Positions 29,702 through 41,580 of a stretch of 64,000 nt of DNA are shown piece by piece (position 1 is the stretch's first letter; the number at the start of each line of letters is the position of its first letter). The position numbers and the translations under genes are program-made. Location: the NCBI RefSeq assembly GCF_014925385.1, contig NZ_JACSDK010000001.1, forward strand, positions 124,001 to 188,000. Direction: 5' to 3'. The notes below the pieces were generated by a model. The model saw only the letters and a program-made list of their open reading frames with translations, was not told the DNA's origin and searched no databases. This stretch comes from Pelagibius marinus. Its GTDB lineage: Bacteria > Pseudomonadota > Alphaproteobacteria > Kiloniellales > Kiloniellaceae.

Positions 29702-31264
29702 CTAGTCCGCCGCGGCGCCGCCGCCCCGCTTGAGGGACCCCGCCAGGTCGGCCCGCGAGACCGCGCCCAGGCCGAAGGCCAGGGCCCCGAAGACCACCAG
29801 ACCCGCGGCCACCAGGATCGCCAGGGCAATCGCCCGTTCGACGAAGCGGTCGCCGTCCAGGAAGGCCTCGGTCGCCAGTTGCAGCCCCCAGAGCGCGGCG
29901 CCCATGCCCAGCGATGCGGCGGCGATGCGCGGCAGGCGGGCGCGGAACCGCGCGTCCAGCGCCCAGAAGCCGTAGCGCCGGAGCGAGAGCATCAGGAGGC
30001 CGGTGTTGAGCCAGGCCGCCAGGGTGGTGGCCATCGCGATGCCGACGTGGCGGAACTGCCAGAACAGCGCCAGGCTGAGCACGATGTTGGCGACCACCGA
30101 GACCACGGAGTAGCGGAAGGGCGTCACCGTGTCCTCGCGGGCGTAGAAGGCCGGCTGCAGGATCTTCACCAGCACATAGGCCGGCAGGCCCCAGCCGAAG
30201 GCGACCAGCGCCGCCGCGGTGGCCGCCGCGTCGGCGGCCCCGAAGCGGCCGTGCTGGAAGAGGCCGCCGATGATCGGCCCGGCGATGACGATGAGGGCCA
30301 CCGTCGCCGGCAGGGTCAGCAGCAGGGCGAACTCCAGCCCGCGGTTCAGGCTGTGCATGGCCTGGTCCTCGTTGCCGGCGCGCAGTTTCCGGGCCATGTC
30401 AGGCAGCAGGACGATGCCGATGGCGATGCCGATGAGGCCCAGCGGCAGCTGGTAAACCCGGTCGGCGTAGTAGAGGAAGGAGAAGGCGCCCTCCTGCCAG
30501 GAGGCGATGGAGGAGCCGACGAAGATGTTGATCTGCAGCGCCCCGGCCGAAAGCAGGCCCGGCGCCATGAGCACCAGCAGCCGGCGCACGCCGGGGGTAA
30601 GGCGCGGGCGCGGGAAGCGCAGCGCCATGCCCGCCCGCTTTGCCGCGATTACCAGGAAGACGAACTGCGCGGCGCCGGAGACGCAGACCGCCCAGGCCAT
30701 GACGTGGCCCGGCGCCCCGGTGAAGGGCAGCACGGCGACCAGCGCGGCGATGAAGATGATGTTCAGCAGGATCGGCGCCGCCGCGGCCGCGGCGAAGCGG
30801 TAGAGCGAATTGAGGATACCGCTCAAGAGCGCCACCACCGCCATGAACAGCAGGTAGGGGAAGGTGATGCGCGTCAGCTCCACGGCCAGCGCCAGCTTCT
30901 CCGGGTTCTGTGAGAAGCCCGAGCCGATCACGTAGATGAACCAGGGCATGCCGGCCATGCAGAGCGCCAGGAGGATCAGCAGGCCGGTGACCAGCACCGA
31001 GAGCGCCTCTTCGGCGAAACGCCGGGCCGAGGCCTCGCCCTCCTGCTCCAGGCGGCGGGCGAAGAGCGGCACGAAGGCGGCGTTGAAGGCGCCCTCGGCG
31101 AAGAGCCGGCGGAACAGGTTGGGCAGGCGGAAGGCCGCGAAGAAGGCGTCGGCCACCGGGCTGGCGCCGACCGCGTTGGCGATCAGGATGTCACGCACGA
31201 AGCCGAGGATGCGGCTGATGCCGGTATAACCCCCGACGGTGGCGACGGAACGAACGAGGCTCAT
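29702..31264 (-). CDS. murJ: lipid II flippase MurJ
   Basis: MOP-superfamily transporter that flips lipid II across the inner membrane. In this 520-residue protein about 14 hydrophobic segments are visible. The opening GGYTGISRILGFVRDILIA, then FRLPNLFRRLFAEGAFNAAFVP, is diagnostic, as is YADRVYQLPLGLIGIAIGIVLLP near 255. The start is ATG 31264. It follows glnD by 76 bases; glnD-murJ-trpS order is common in alphaproteobacteria. Confidence 0.96.
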   Translation of the reverse strand: MSLVRSVATVGGYTGISRILGFVRDILIANAVGASPVADAFFAAFRLPNLFRRLFAEGAFNAAFVPLFARRLEQEGEASARRFAEEALSVLVTGLLILLALCMAGMPWFIYVIGSGFSQNPEKLALAVELTRITFPYLLFMAVVALLSGILNSLYRFAAAAAAPILLNIIFIAALVAVLPFTGAPGHVMAWAVCVSGAAQFVFLVIAAKRAGMALRFPRPRLTPGVRRLLVLMAPGLLSAGALQINIFVGSSIASWQEGAFSFLYYADRVYQLPLGLIGIAIGIVLLPDMARKLRAGNEDQAMHSLNRGLEFALLLTLPATVALIVIAGPIIGGLFQHGRFGAADAAATAAALVAFGWGLPAYVLVKILQPAFYAREDTVTPFRYSVVSVVANIVLSLALFWQFRHVGIAMATTLAAWLNTGLLMLSLRRYGFWALDARFRARLPRIAAASLGMGAALWGLQLATEAFLDGDRFVERAIALAILVAAGLVVFGALAFGLGAVSRADLAGSLKRGGGAAAD

Positions 31265-31340
31265 GCCCGAAAGGTCTTAGAGAAATGTGGCGGAACTGCA
31301 AACAAGTAAAGACGCGCAGGCACCGCCACGCCGCCGGCCT

Positions 31341-34300
31341 CTAGCGCGACTTGCGGGACGCGGCGCCCCGGGCCGGGGCCTTGCGGGGGCCGGGGGCCGC
31401 CGACTTCTTGGCCGCACCCTTCGGCGCGCTGCTCTTGGCCGCCGCATTCTTGGCCGCCTCCTTCCTGGCCGCCTCCTTCTTGGCCACAGCCTTCTTCGAC
31501 GCCGCCTTGCGCACGGACTTGCGGGTCACCTTTTTCCCGGTGTCCTTCTTGGCCCCATCCGTCTTGGCAGGCGCGCACTCGCCTTCCTCGAAGACCGCCA
31601 GCAGCTTCTTCTCGATGCTGCGCAGCTTCTGCTTGTTCTCGATCTTCGCGCCCAGCGCGTTCTGCACATAGAAGACGTCGACCGCGCGTTCGCCGTAGGT
31701 GGCAATGCGCGCCGACTTGATGATCAGGTCCAGCTTGGTCAGCGTCATGGTGACGAGATAGAGCAGACCGGGGCGGTCGCGGCCGTTCACCTCGATCACC
31801 GTGTGGGCGCGGCTCGCCTTGTTGTCGATCAGAACCCGCGGGGAGACCTTGAAGACCTTGAAGCGGCTGGGAATCGGCGACTGCTGGGCCTGCAGCTCCT
31901 GCAGCGGCCGCATGCGCCCGGCCAGGGACTGCTCGATGGCCGAGGAGAGGCGCGCCAGCTTGCCCGGCTGGTCGAAGGGCCCGCCCTGGGCGTCTTCCAC
32001 GTAAAACGAATCCAGCGCCATGCCGTTCGACAGGGTGAAGATACGCGCCGCGGTGATCGAGGCGCCTGCCACCGCCATGGCCCCGGCGATGCGGCTGAAG
32101 AGGCCCGGGTGGTCGGGGGTGTAGACCGTGACCTCCGTGGCTTCGCGGTAGCGGTCGATGCGCGTGTCGATGGTCAGCGGCGCGCCCGAGGCCTCGGCCT
32201 CGCGCACCAGGCGCGCGTGGCGCAGGTGGCTGTCGCTGTCGAGGCCGCTCCAGTAGGAAGGGTAGCCGCGGCGCAGATGGGCGGTGATGTCCTTCTGCGT
32301 CCAGCCGGCTTCCTTCAGCTTGTCCTTCAGGGTTTCCTTGGCCGCCTTCACGCGGACATCGCGGCCCTTGGCGGCGAGCCCGCCGCCGAGCACCGATTCC
32401 GTGCGCCAGTAGAGGTCGCGCAAGAGCGCCGCCTTCCAGGCGTTCCACACGCCCGGGCCGACGGCGCGGATGTCGGCGACGGTCAGCACCAGCAGCAGGC
32501 GCAGGCGCTCGGGCGACTGCACAAGGTCCGCGAAGTCGCGGATGGTCTTGGGGTCGTCGATGTCGCGCTTGAAGGCGGTGTCGCTCATGGCCAGGTGGTG
32601 CAGCACCAGCCAGGACACGGTCTCGGTCTCCGCCTCGTCGAGGCCGACGCGCGGACAGACCTTCTCCGCCACCTTGGCGCCCAGCTCCGAGTGGTCGCCG
32701 CCGCGCCCCTTGGCGATGTCGTGCAGCAGCACCGCCATGTAGAGCACGCGCCGGGAGAGCACCTTGTGCACCACCTCGGTGGCGATCGGCGCCGCCTCGG
32801 CCAGGTCGCCCTGCTCGATGGCGTGCAGGATGCCGATGGCGAAGATGGTGTGCTCGTCCACGGTGTAGGAGTGGTACATGTTGTACTGCATCTGCGCGAC
32901 CACGCGCCCGAAGTCAGGCAGGAAGCGGCCGAGAACGCCGGCCTCGTTGAGGCGGCGCAGCGTCGTCTCCGGATCCTTCTCCGACGTCAGCATGTCGAGG
33001 AAGATGGCGTTGGCCGTGGGGTCCTCGCGCAGCACCTTGTTCACCAGCTTCAGCTTGCGGGTGACGGCGCGCAGGGTTTCCGGGTGGATGTCCAGCTCGT
33101 GCTTCTGCGCCACCTGGAAGATGCGCAGCATCTCCACAGGGTCTTCGCTGAAGACCTGCGGATCGGAGACGGTGAGGCGGTCGCCCTCCAGGCCGAAGCC
33201 CTCGATCTTGCGGCGCCGGCGCAGGGTCGGCAGGCGGAAGCGTGATCGGCGGTCGTGCTCGGCCTCGATGACGGCGCAGAAGATGCGCGTCAGGTCGCCG
33301 ACCTCCTTGGCGATGAGGAAGTAGCGCTTCATGAAGCGCTCGACGTCCATCAGGCCGCCGTGCGGGGTGAAGCCCATGCGCGGCGCGATTTCCTTCTGCA
33401 TGTCGAAGGTCAGCCGCTCGTCGGCGCGCCCGGAGATGTAGTGCATGTGGCAGCGCAGGCTCCACAGGAAGTTCAACGCCTTGTCGAAGCGCTGCACCTC
33501 GGAGGCGGTGAAGACCTTGCGCTGGACCAGCGTCGAGATGTCGTCGACGTTGTAGAGGAACTTGGCCATCCAGAAGAGCGTGTGCAGGTCGCGCAGGCCG
33601 CCCTTGCCCTCCTTGATGTTGGGCTCCAGCGCGTAGCGCGAGCCGCCGAAGCGGTCGTGGCGCGCCTTGCGCTCGGTCAGCTTGGCCTCGATGAACTTGG
33701 CGCCGCCGCCGGCCTGCACGTCCTTTTGGAAGCGTTGGCGCATTTCGCGGTAGAGCGCCTGGTCGCCCCACAGCCAGCGCGCCTCCAGCAGCGCCGTGCA
33801 GATGGTGATGTCGCCCTTGGCCAGGCGGATGCATTCGTTCACCGTGCGCGTCGAATGGCCGACCTTGAAGCCCATGTCCCACAACAGGTAGAGGATCTCC
33901 TCCACTACCTGCTCGCTGCGCGGAGTCAGCTTGTAGGGCAGCAGGAACAGCAGGTCGATGTCCGACTGCGGCGCCAGCTCGCCGCGTCCGTAGCCACCGA
34001 CGGCGACCAGCGACAGCCGCTCGCCGGTAGAGGGATTGGCGATGGGGTAGAGGCGCTGGCTGACGTGGTCGTAGACCACGCGGATGATCTGATCGACCAG
34101 GTAGGATTCGGCGCGCACCGTCGCGGTGCCGTTGGCCGCCTCCTCCTCGAAGCGGCGGCGCACCTCGGCGCGGCCGGCCGCCAGCGCCTCCTTCAAGAGT
34201 GCCAGCACGGCGGCGCGCTGCTTGGGGCCGGCGGGGACCTGCTCGAAGGCTCCGCCCAGGCCCGCCATCAGCTTGCGGCGGTTGACGACCGCGCGCGGAT

Positions 34301-34427
34301 TTTCGATGCGCGTGCCGGCCGCCTCGGCCAGGGCCTCTTCGGGCGGCAGGGTCTCGCTGGCGTCCTTGCCGCCGGGGCTGTCGGCGGGGACGTCGCGCGG
34401 CGCGGCGATGTCGACGGAACTGGGCAT
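31341..34427 (-). CDS. glnD: bifunctional uridylyltransferase/uridylyl-removing enzyme
   Basis: Nitrogen sensor that uridylylates and deuridylylates PII proteins. In this 1028-residue protein the nucleotidyltransferase motif is VGGYGRGELAPQSDIDLLFL near 144, the HD domain has VLLHDIAKGRGGDHSELG near 565, and two ACT domains lie near 800-860 and 880-950 (VTVYTPDHPGLFSRIAGAM and IEVNGRDRPGLLYLV). Unusual: after about residue 950 there is an extra tail of roughly 78 residues, almost only Lys, Ala, Arg, Gly, Pro and Ser, as in histone H1-like tails. The core ends where other GlnD proteins end. Confidence 0.96.
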   Translation of the reverse strand: MPSSVDIAAPRDVPADSPGGKDASETLPPEEALAEAAGTRIENPRAVVNRRKLMAGLGGAFEQVPAGPKQRAAVLALLKEALAAGRAEVRRRFEEEAANGTATVRAESYLVDQIIRVVYDHVSQRLYPIANPSTGERLSLVAVGGYGRGELAPQSDIDLLFLLPYKLTPRSEQVVEEILYLLWDMGFKVGHSTRTVNECIRLAKGDITICTALLEARWLWGDQALYREMRQRFQKDVQAGGGAKFIEAKLTERKARHDRFGGSRYALEPNIKEGKGGLRDLHTLFWMAKFLYNVDDISTLVQRKVFTASEVQRFDKALNFLWSLRCHMHYISGRADERLTFDMQKEIAPRMGFTPHGGLMDVERFMKRYFLIAKEVGDLTRIFCAVIEAEHDRRSRFRLPTLRRRRKIEGFGLEGDRLTVSDPQVFSEDPVEMLRIFQVAQKHELDIHPETLRAVTRKLKLVNKVLREDPTANAIFLDMLTSEKDPETTLRRLNEAGVLGRFLPDFGRVVAQMQYNMYHSYTVDEHTIFAIGILHAIEQGDLAEAAPIATEVVHKVLSRRVLYMAVLLHDIAKGRGGDHSELGAKVAEKVCPRVGLDEAETETVSWLVLHHLAMSDTAFKRDIDDPKTIRDFADLVQSPERLRLLLVLTVADIRAVGPGVWNAWKAALLRDLYWRTESVLGGGLAAKGRDVRVKAAKETLKDKLKEAGWTQKDITAHLRRGYPSYWSGLDSDSHLRHARLVREAEASGAPLTIDTRIDRYREATEVTVYTPDHPGLFSRIAGAMAVAGASITAARIFTLSNGMALDSFYVEDAQGGPFDQPGKLARLSSAIEQSLAGRMRPLQELQAQQSPIPSRFKVFKVSPRVLIDNKASRAHTVIEVNGRDRPGLLYLVTMTLTKLDLIIKSARIATYGERAVDVFYVQNALGAKIENKQKLRSIEKKLLAVFEEGECAPAKTDGAKKDTGKKVTRKSVRKAASKKAVAKKEAARKEAAKNAAAKSSAPKGAAKKSAAPGPRKAPARGAASRKSR

Positions 34428-34594
34428 GCTATCCTTTGGTCGCCCCGGTCTCTCGGGACCGGTGCTGGTGTCCTCAGGCCTTCACATCGGCCCTCATCGG
34501 GCGCTTGTCCAGGCCTGCCTGCCGGAGCGGCACACTATATTGCCGGAAGAGCATCTTCGAAACCCGCAGCACAGCGGCCGACCTGACGGAAATT

Positions 34595-35122
34595 ATGACA
34601 CAAATCCTGAGCTACGTCTTAAGGCCCGTTCGCAGGCCAACAATCCTTCTCCCGACGCTCCTGGTTCTGGCTGTCGCCGCCTGCGCGGGCCGGGACGACA
34701 CCCCGCGGCCCATGCACATCTCCTCGCGGGTGGCCGACCAGAAGCTGACGGTGACGGTGGACAATATCCCCGCGGGGCGCACCATCACCGAGCTGCTGCT
34801 GATCGACCCGGCGGGCGGCGCCACCCAGGCGCGTGAGCGCGAATTGTCCACGCGCGAGACCGCCAGCGGCGGCAACGCCGGGCCAGGCGTCTCGGTCGGC
34901 GCCGTCGGCGGCTCCTCCAGCGGCGTCCACCCCTACATTTCCCTCGGCTATCTCTTCCGCGGCAGTGAGCGGGTCGAGCGCAGCCGGCGCCTGACCGGGG
35001 AGATCCCCCTTCCCGACCCGGCGGCCTATGCCGCCGGCTATCGCGACTGGCGCATCGAGCTGCGCTTCCGCGACCAGTTGGGTGAGCCGCAGAGCGTGCA
35101 GATCCCGGCCCCGGCGCCCTGA
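34595..35122 (+). CDS. hypothetical lipoprotein
   Basis: A 175-residue protein of unknown function. A hydrophobic stretch at about 18-30 ends in a lipobox-like VAACAGRDD, so it should be exported and lipidated. The mature part begins with a small beta-rich domain (SSRVADQKLTVTVDNIPAGR), has a Gly/Ser-rich linker (GVSVGAVGGSSSGVHPYISLG) and ends DWRIELRFRDQLGEPQSVQIP. It is transcribed away from glnD and converges on mutS. ATG 34595 was chosen so that the signal peptide starts near the N-terminus; the frame is open upstream. Confidence 0.75.
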   Translation: MTQILSYVLRPVRRPTILLPTLLVLAVAACAGRDDTPRPMHISSRVADQKLTVTVDNIPAGRTITELLLIDPAGGATQARERELSTRETASGGNAGPGVSVGAVGGSSSGVHPYISLGYLFRGSERVERSRRLTGEIPLPDPAAYAAGYRDWRIELRFRDQLGEPQSVQIPAPAP

Positions 35123-35144
35123 AAACAAGCGCCCCGAGCGGGCT

Positions 35145-37907
35145 TCAATTCTTGGAAAGGTCCTTCAGGCGGTAGAGCAGTTCCAGCGCCTCGCGCGGGC
35201 TGAGGTCGTCGGGATTGACCTCGCCGAGCGCCGCCTCCACCGCGCTTTCCGCCACCTCCGGCTCGGCCGCCTTGGCCGCGGTGGCGGCGAAGAGCGGCAG
35301 GTCGTCGGCCAGGCGCGTCAGGGCGCCTGCCTGCTCGCCCTGCTCCAGGCTGGCCAGCACCGTCTCGGCGCGGGCCACCGCCGCCTTGGGCAGGCCCGCC
35401 AGCTTGGCCACGTGGATGCCGTAGGAGCGGTCGGCGGCGCCGGCCGTCACCTCGTGCAGGAAGACCACGTCGCCCTGCCATTCCTTCACCCGCATGGAGT
35501 GGCAGGCGAGGGAGTCGAGCTTGGCGGTCAGGCTGGTCAGTTCGTGGTAGTGGGTGGCGAAGAGGGCGCGGCAGCCGTTCACCTCGTGCAGGTGCTCCAG
35601 GCAGGCCCAGGCGATGGAAAGGCCGTCGAAGGTCGCGGTGCCGCGGCCGATCTCGTCCAGGATGACCAGGGCGCGCGGCCCCGCCTGGTTCAGGATGGCC
35701 GCGGTCTCGACCATCTCGACCATGAAGGTGGAGCGCCCGCGCGCTAGGTCGTCGGCGGCGCCGACGCGGGAGAACAGGCGGTCGACCACGCCGATGTGGG
35801 CGGCTTCGGCGGGCACGTAGCTGCCCATCTGGGCCAGCACGGCGATGAGCGCGTTCTGGCGCAGGAAGGTCGACTTGCCGGCCATGTTGGGGCCGGTGAC
35901 CAGCCAGAGCCGGCCTTCTCCGTCACCTGAAGCTTCTGGGCCGTCTTCCAGGCGGCAGTCGTTGGCGACGAAGCGGCCTTCCTGGGCGGCGGCCAGGGCG
36001 GCCTCCACCACCGGGTGGCGTCCGCCGGTGATGTGGAAGGCGGTGGTGTCGTCGATCTTCGGGCGGCACCAGCGCTCGGCCTCGGCCAGTTCGGCCAGGG
36101 CCGCGGCCACGTCCAGCTCGGCCAGGGCGCGGGCCGCCGTGGCGATCTCCTCGGCGCGGCCCAGCACCTCGCCCACCAGGTCCTGGAAAATCTGCAGCTC
36201 CAGCGACAGGGCGCGCTCGGCGGCCGAGGCGATCTTCTGCTCCAGCTCCGACAGCTCGACGGTGGAAAAGCGCTTCGCCGAGGCCAGGGTCTGGCGGTGG
36301 ATGAAGGGGCTGTCGCCGCCGGTCGCGATCTTGTCGGCGTGGGTCGGCGTCACCTCGATGAAGTAGCCGAGCACGTTGTTGTGCTTGATCTTCAGGGAGG
36401 TGACGCCGCTGGCCTCCGCGTAGTTCTTCTGCAGCCCGGCGATCAATTTACGGCTGTCGTCGCGCAGGGCGCGCAGCTCGTCCAGGGCCTCGTCGTAGCC
36501 CGGCGCGATGGCGCCGCCGTCGCGCGCCTGCATCGGCGGCTCCGGCGCCAGGGCGCGGGCCAGGCGGCCGACCAGGGTGTCGTGCAGGCCGAGGTCGCGG
36601 ATCGCCTCGGCCAGCAGCGGCGGGCCTTCGCCGCCCTGCTGCAGCATGCCGCGCAGCTCCCCGGCCACGGTCAGCGCGTCGCGGATCGCCGCCAGATCGC
36701 GCGGCCCGCCGCGCCCCAGGCTGAGGCGGGAAAGCGCGCGCTCGATGTCCGGGCAGCGGCGCAGGCGCGCGCGCAGGTCCGGGCGCAGGTGCGTCGCCTC
36801 GAGGAAATGGGCGACCAGGTCGTGGCGTCCGGCAATCGCCGCCGGGTCGGTCAGCGGCGTCGCCAGGCGCGTGGCCAGCAGGCGCGCCCCGGCGCCGGTC
36901 ACCGTGCGGTCGATGGTGGCGAGCAGGGAGCCGGCGCGCCCGCCGCTCAGCGCCTCGGTCAGCTCCAGATTGCGCCGGGTCGCCGCGTCGATCTCCATGA
37001 CCGCGCCGAGGGCCAGGCGGCGCGGCGGCAGGAGGCGCGGCAGGCGGCCCTTCTGGGTCAGGGTCACGTAGTCGAGCAGCGCCCCGGCGGCGGCCAGCTC
37101 GGCGCGGCTGAAGGCGCCGAAGGCGTCCAGCGCCTTCACCTCGAAGGTCTCCTCCAGGCGCTTGGTCCCGTTGGCGCTGTCGAAGCGCGCGCCGGGCAGG
37201 GGGGTCAACCTTTCCTTGAACGCACCGAAGACCTCGAAGGTGTCCGGCTTCTCCAGCTGGCGCTCGGCCAGGATCAGCTCGCCGGGGGCGAGCCGCGCCA
37301 GGGTGGCGGCCAGGGTCTCGGGCGCCACGGGCTGGGCCTGGAAGACACCGGTGGAGATGTCGAGCCAGGCCAGCCCCAGGCCGCCGCCGGCCTCGGCCAG
37401 GGCGGCCAGGTAGTTGTGGGCGCGGGCGTCCAGCAGCTCGTCCTCGGTGATGGTGCCGGGCGTCACCACCCGCACCACGTCGCGCCTGACCACCGACTTG
37501 CTGCCGCGTTTCTTGGCCTCGGCGGGGTCCTCCATCTGCTCGCAGATGGCGACCTTGAAGCCCTTGCGGATGAGGCGCGAAAGGTAGCCCTCGGCGGAAT
37601 GCACCGGCACACCGCACATGGGGATGTCCTGGCCCAGGTGCTGGCCGCGCTTGGTGAGCGCGATGTCGAGGGCCGCCGAGGCCTGCTCCGCGTCCGCGAA
37701 GAACAGCTCGTAGAAGTCGCCCATGCGGTAGAACAGCAGGCAGCCGGGATGGGCCTGCTTGATCTCCAGGTACTGGGCCATCATCGGCGTCACGCCCGGT
37801 GGCGCGGGGGGCGCGAGAGCGGTCTTGGCCCCCGGCTTGGCCCCCGACTTAGCCTCCGACTTGGCGCCGGCGTCGACAGGTGTGGAAGTCGCTGCTTGTG
37901 CGGTCAT
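35145..37907 (-). CDS. mutS: DNA mismatch repair protein MutS
   Basis: Recognises mismatches and recruits MutL. In this 920-residue protein the mismatch-binding domain has [20 protein letters not shown], with the Phe-x-Glu-like mismatch wedge (DFYELFF), near 45-72. The ATPase has Walker [20 protein letters not shown] near 690 and [20 protein letters not shown] near 765. The first 40 residues form a Lys/Ala/Pro-rich extension. The start is ATG 37907, which diverges from the gene at 38072; a strong hairpin lies in the shared gap. Confidence 0.97.
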   Translation of the reverse strand: MTAQAATSTPVDAGAKSEAKSGAKPGAKTALAPPAPPGVTPMMAQYLEIKQAHPGCLLFYRMGDFYELFFADAEQASAALDIALTKRGQHLGQDIPMCGVPVHSAEGYLSRLIRKGFKVAICEQMEDPAEAKKRGSKSVVRRDVVRVVTPGTITEDELLDARAHNYLAALAEAGGGLGLAWLDISTGVFQAQPVAPETLAATLARLAPGELILAERQLEKPDTFEVFGAFKERLTPLPGARFDSANGTKRLEETFEVKALDAFGAFSRAELAAAGALLDYVTLTQKGRLPRLLPPRRLALGAVMEIDAATRRNLELTEALSGGRAGSLLATIDRTVTGAGARLLATRLATPLTDPAAIAGRHDLVAHFLEATHLRPDLRARLRRCPDIERALSRLSLGRGGPRDLAAIRDALTVAGELRGMLQQGGEGPPLLAEAIRDLGLHDTLVGRLARALAPEPPMQARDGGAIAPGYDEALDELRALRDDSRKLIAGLQKNYAEASGVTSLKIKHNNVLGYFIEVTPTHADKIATGGDSPFIHRQTLASAKRFSTVELSELEQKIASAAERALSLELQIFQDLVGEVLGRAEEIATAARALAELDVAAALAELAEAERWCRPKIDDTTAFHITGGRHPVVEAALAAAQEGRFVANDCRLEDGPEASGDGEGRLWLVTGPNMAGKSTFLRQNALIAVLAQMGSYVPAEAAHIGVVDRLFSRVGAADDLARGRSTFMVEMVETAAILNQAGPRALVILDEIGRGTATFDGLSIAWACLEHLHEVNGCRALFATHYHELTSLTAKLDSLACHSMRVKEWQGDVVFLHEVTAGAADRSYGIHVAKLAGLPKAAVARAETVLASLEQGEQAGALTRLADDLPLFAATAAKAAEPEVAESAVEAALGEVNPDDLSPREALELLYRLKDLSKN

Positions 37908-37945
37908 CGATCGGTGAGCTTTACTTTGCCCGAGGGTATCACAGT

Positions 37946-37970
37946 CCCCCGTTGCCGAGGCAAGCGGGGG
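37946..37970. other. strong hairpin between mutS and the gene at 38072
   Basis: A 6-bp outer stem (37946-37951 with 37965-37970) and 5-bp inner stem (TTGCC with GGCAA) leave one unpaired G and a two-base loop. It lies in the divergent gap with no T-run on either strand, so it is not a classical terminator. It would be in the leader of a leftward mutS transcript. Other GC-rich inverted repeats follow at 37993-38012. Confidence 0.5.
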
Positions 37971-38071
37971 GGCGGAGTGATCGGGATCAATGCCCGCGGC
38001 CGCCGCCGCGGGCCAGGGTAAGGGGGCCGGCCGCGCCGCAAAGCGGCCTGGAACCTGGGTTTTTCGAGGAG

Positions 38072-38581
38072 ATGCACAAGGTGGCGGAGTCTACGCAGAG
38101 TTTCGGTGACGACGTGACGGTCGAGGTCGCGGGCAACTTTTCCACAAAGGAGAGCTTCAGCGCCGCGGTGAAGGCCCTGGGGGAGGCCGGCTTCGGCCAC
38201 GACGACCTCTCCGTCCTCGACACCCACGAAACGCTGAGCGCCGCGGGCAGCCCCAGCGAGGCCTGGCAGGAGACCCTGGCCGGAATGGTCGGCGAGATCA
38301 ACTACGTCGGCCCGCTGACCGCCGCCGGCCTGATCGCCATCGCCTCCGGCCCCATCGGCGCGGCGGTGGCCGGGGCCATGGCCGCCGGCCTGACCGGCGC
38401 CGCCCTGGTTGAGCTGCTGGACGAGATCCGGGCCACCCCCCACACCGAGGCCTTCGCCCGCGCGCTGGAGTCCGGGGCCATCCTGCTGTGGGTGCGGGTC
38501 GAGGACGAGGCCCAGGCGGCCAAGGCCGAGGCCCTGCTGACCCAGCACGGCGCCGCCGACGTCCACCGCCACGTGAAATAA
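38072..38581 (+). CDS. hypothetical protein with Gly/Ala-rich hydrophobic core
   Basis: A 169-residue protein I do not recognise with certainty. The first 60 residues ([22 protein letters not shown], then [15 protein letters not shown]) resemble the small alpha/beta domain of general-stress YflT-like proteins. Residues about 85-125 are a Gly/Ala-rich hydrophobic stretch ([20 protein letters not shown]) that could insert in a membrane. The end ([20 protein letters not shown]) repeats a small alpha/beta pattern. The start is uncertain: GAGGAG touches ATG 38072, but it is nine bases before GTG 38081. A stress-related role is a guess. Confidence 0.65.
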   Translation: MHKVAESTQSFGDDVTVEVAGNFSTKESFSAAVKALGEAGFGHDDLSVLDTHETLSAAGSPSEAWQETLAGMVGEINYVGPLTAAGLIAIASGPIGAAVAGAMAAGLTGAALVELLDEIRATPHTEAFARALESGAILLWVRVEDEAQAAKAEALLTQHGAADVHRHVK

Positions 38582-38664
38582 GGGGTCCCGATAAGCAAGA
38601 ATGGCGACAAAGGGTCCTTTGACGGCCCGGCAAGCGCTCACTAAAGTTCACAGAAAATCAAGGT

Positions 38665-38770
38665 CCTGAGCCGGGCGCCCGCGATGACGGGCGTGGGGAG
38701 TCCTGCCGCAGGAGGCGGCAGGAGCCCCGGAACTCACCCCGGCAAACCGGGCCGCCGCAGGGAGGAAAGA
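38665..38770 (+). promoter_or_regulatory. structured leader before maeB, family not recognised
   Basis: Three hairpins lie before the maeB start. Hairpin 1 pairs 38676-38681 with 38688-38693. Hairpin 2 pairs 38701-38709 with 38715-38723 (nine perfect pairs), extended by GGGG 38695-38698 with CCCC 38725-38728. A short helix, 38667-38670 with 38733-38736, could close both into a three-way junction. Hairpin 3 pairs 38738-38742 with 38747-38751, just before AGGGAGG and the ATG. CCGGG at 38671-38675 could instead pair with the 5' arm of hairpin 3. This looks like a cis-acting RNA but matches no class I know. Confidence 0.5.
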
Positions 38771-38772
38771 CC

Positions 38773-41037
<2,265 letters not shown>

Positions 41038-41073
41038 GATGCGCCGAAACGCCTCCGGACAAAGAGGCCCGCG

Positions 41074-41541
41074 GTGACGGGCCGCGAGATCCCGGAGCCG
41101 CCGCGCCGCAAGCGGCCGCTGGGCGCCACCCTGCTGAGCCTCCTGATGGGCTGGCTGACTTTGTCGGCCATCGGCAATGCCGCTTTTCTGATGCCGGTAG
41201 CCGGTTTTCCCGCTCCCATGATCGCCCTGGCGCTCGCCTATGCCGCGACCGCCGGCGCCGCCGCTGTCGGTCTATGGCGCATGAAGTCGTGGGGCCTGAC
41301 GGCGTTTCGCGCCTGGGGCGTGGTCTTGCTGTGCCTGATGGTCGGTTTTCTCTGGGCCCCTCCGCTCGCGATGATAGTGCGTGGGAACCTGGAGGAGAGC
41401 CCACTGGTGTTCCTTGCAAGCATGGCCGTCATGGTCCTGGTCTATTGGCTGATGCATCGCTACATCAAACGACGTCTGGTGCCGGGTGCGGTTAAGCCGT
41501 TGCAAAAGCTTCACGCGCAAGCGGGCGGGCGGGCGTGCTAG
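41074..41541 (+). CDS. small four-segment membrane protein, function unknown
   Basis: A 155-residue protein with four hydrophobic segments: LLSLLMGWLTLSAIGNAAFL, MIALALAYAATAGAAAVGLW, AWGVVLLCLMVGFLWAPPLA and VFLASMAVMVLVYWLMHRYI. The ends are basic (PPRRKRP and YIKRRL). No catalytic motif is visible and I do not recognise a family. The start is GTG 41074 with AGAGG upstream. It lies between maeB and phoR on the same strand, 39 bases before the phoR ATG, so it may be cotranscribed with phoR. Confidence 0.7.
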   Translation: MTGREIPEPPRRKRPLGATLLSLLMGWLTLSAIGNAAFLMPVAGFPAPMIALALAYAATAGAAAVGLWRMKSWGLTAFRAWGVVLLCLMVGFLWAPPLAMIVRGNLEESPLVFLASMAVMVLVYWLMHRYIKRRLVPGAVKPLQKLHAQAGGRAC

Positions 41542-41580
41542 ACTCGCGCCCCAGATTTGTCCGGCAGGCAGGAATCCAGC

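Noticed and set aside
35123-35144. Bidirectional terminator between the lipoprotein gene and mutS
   Set aside because: Only a short interrupted AAGC/GCTT stem is possible in the 22-base gap and no clear T-run follows.
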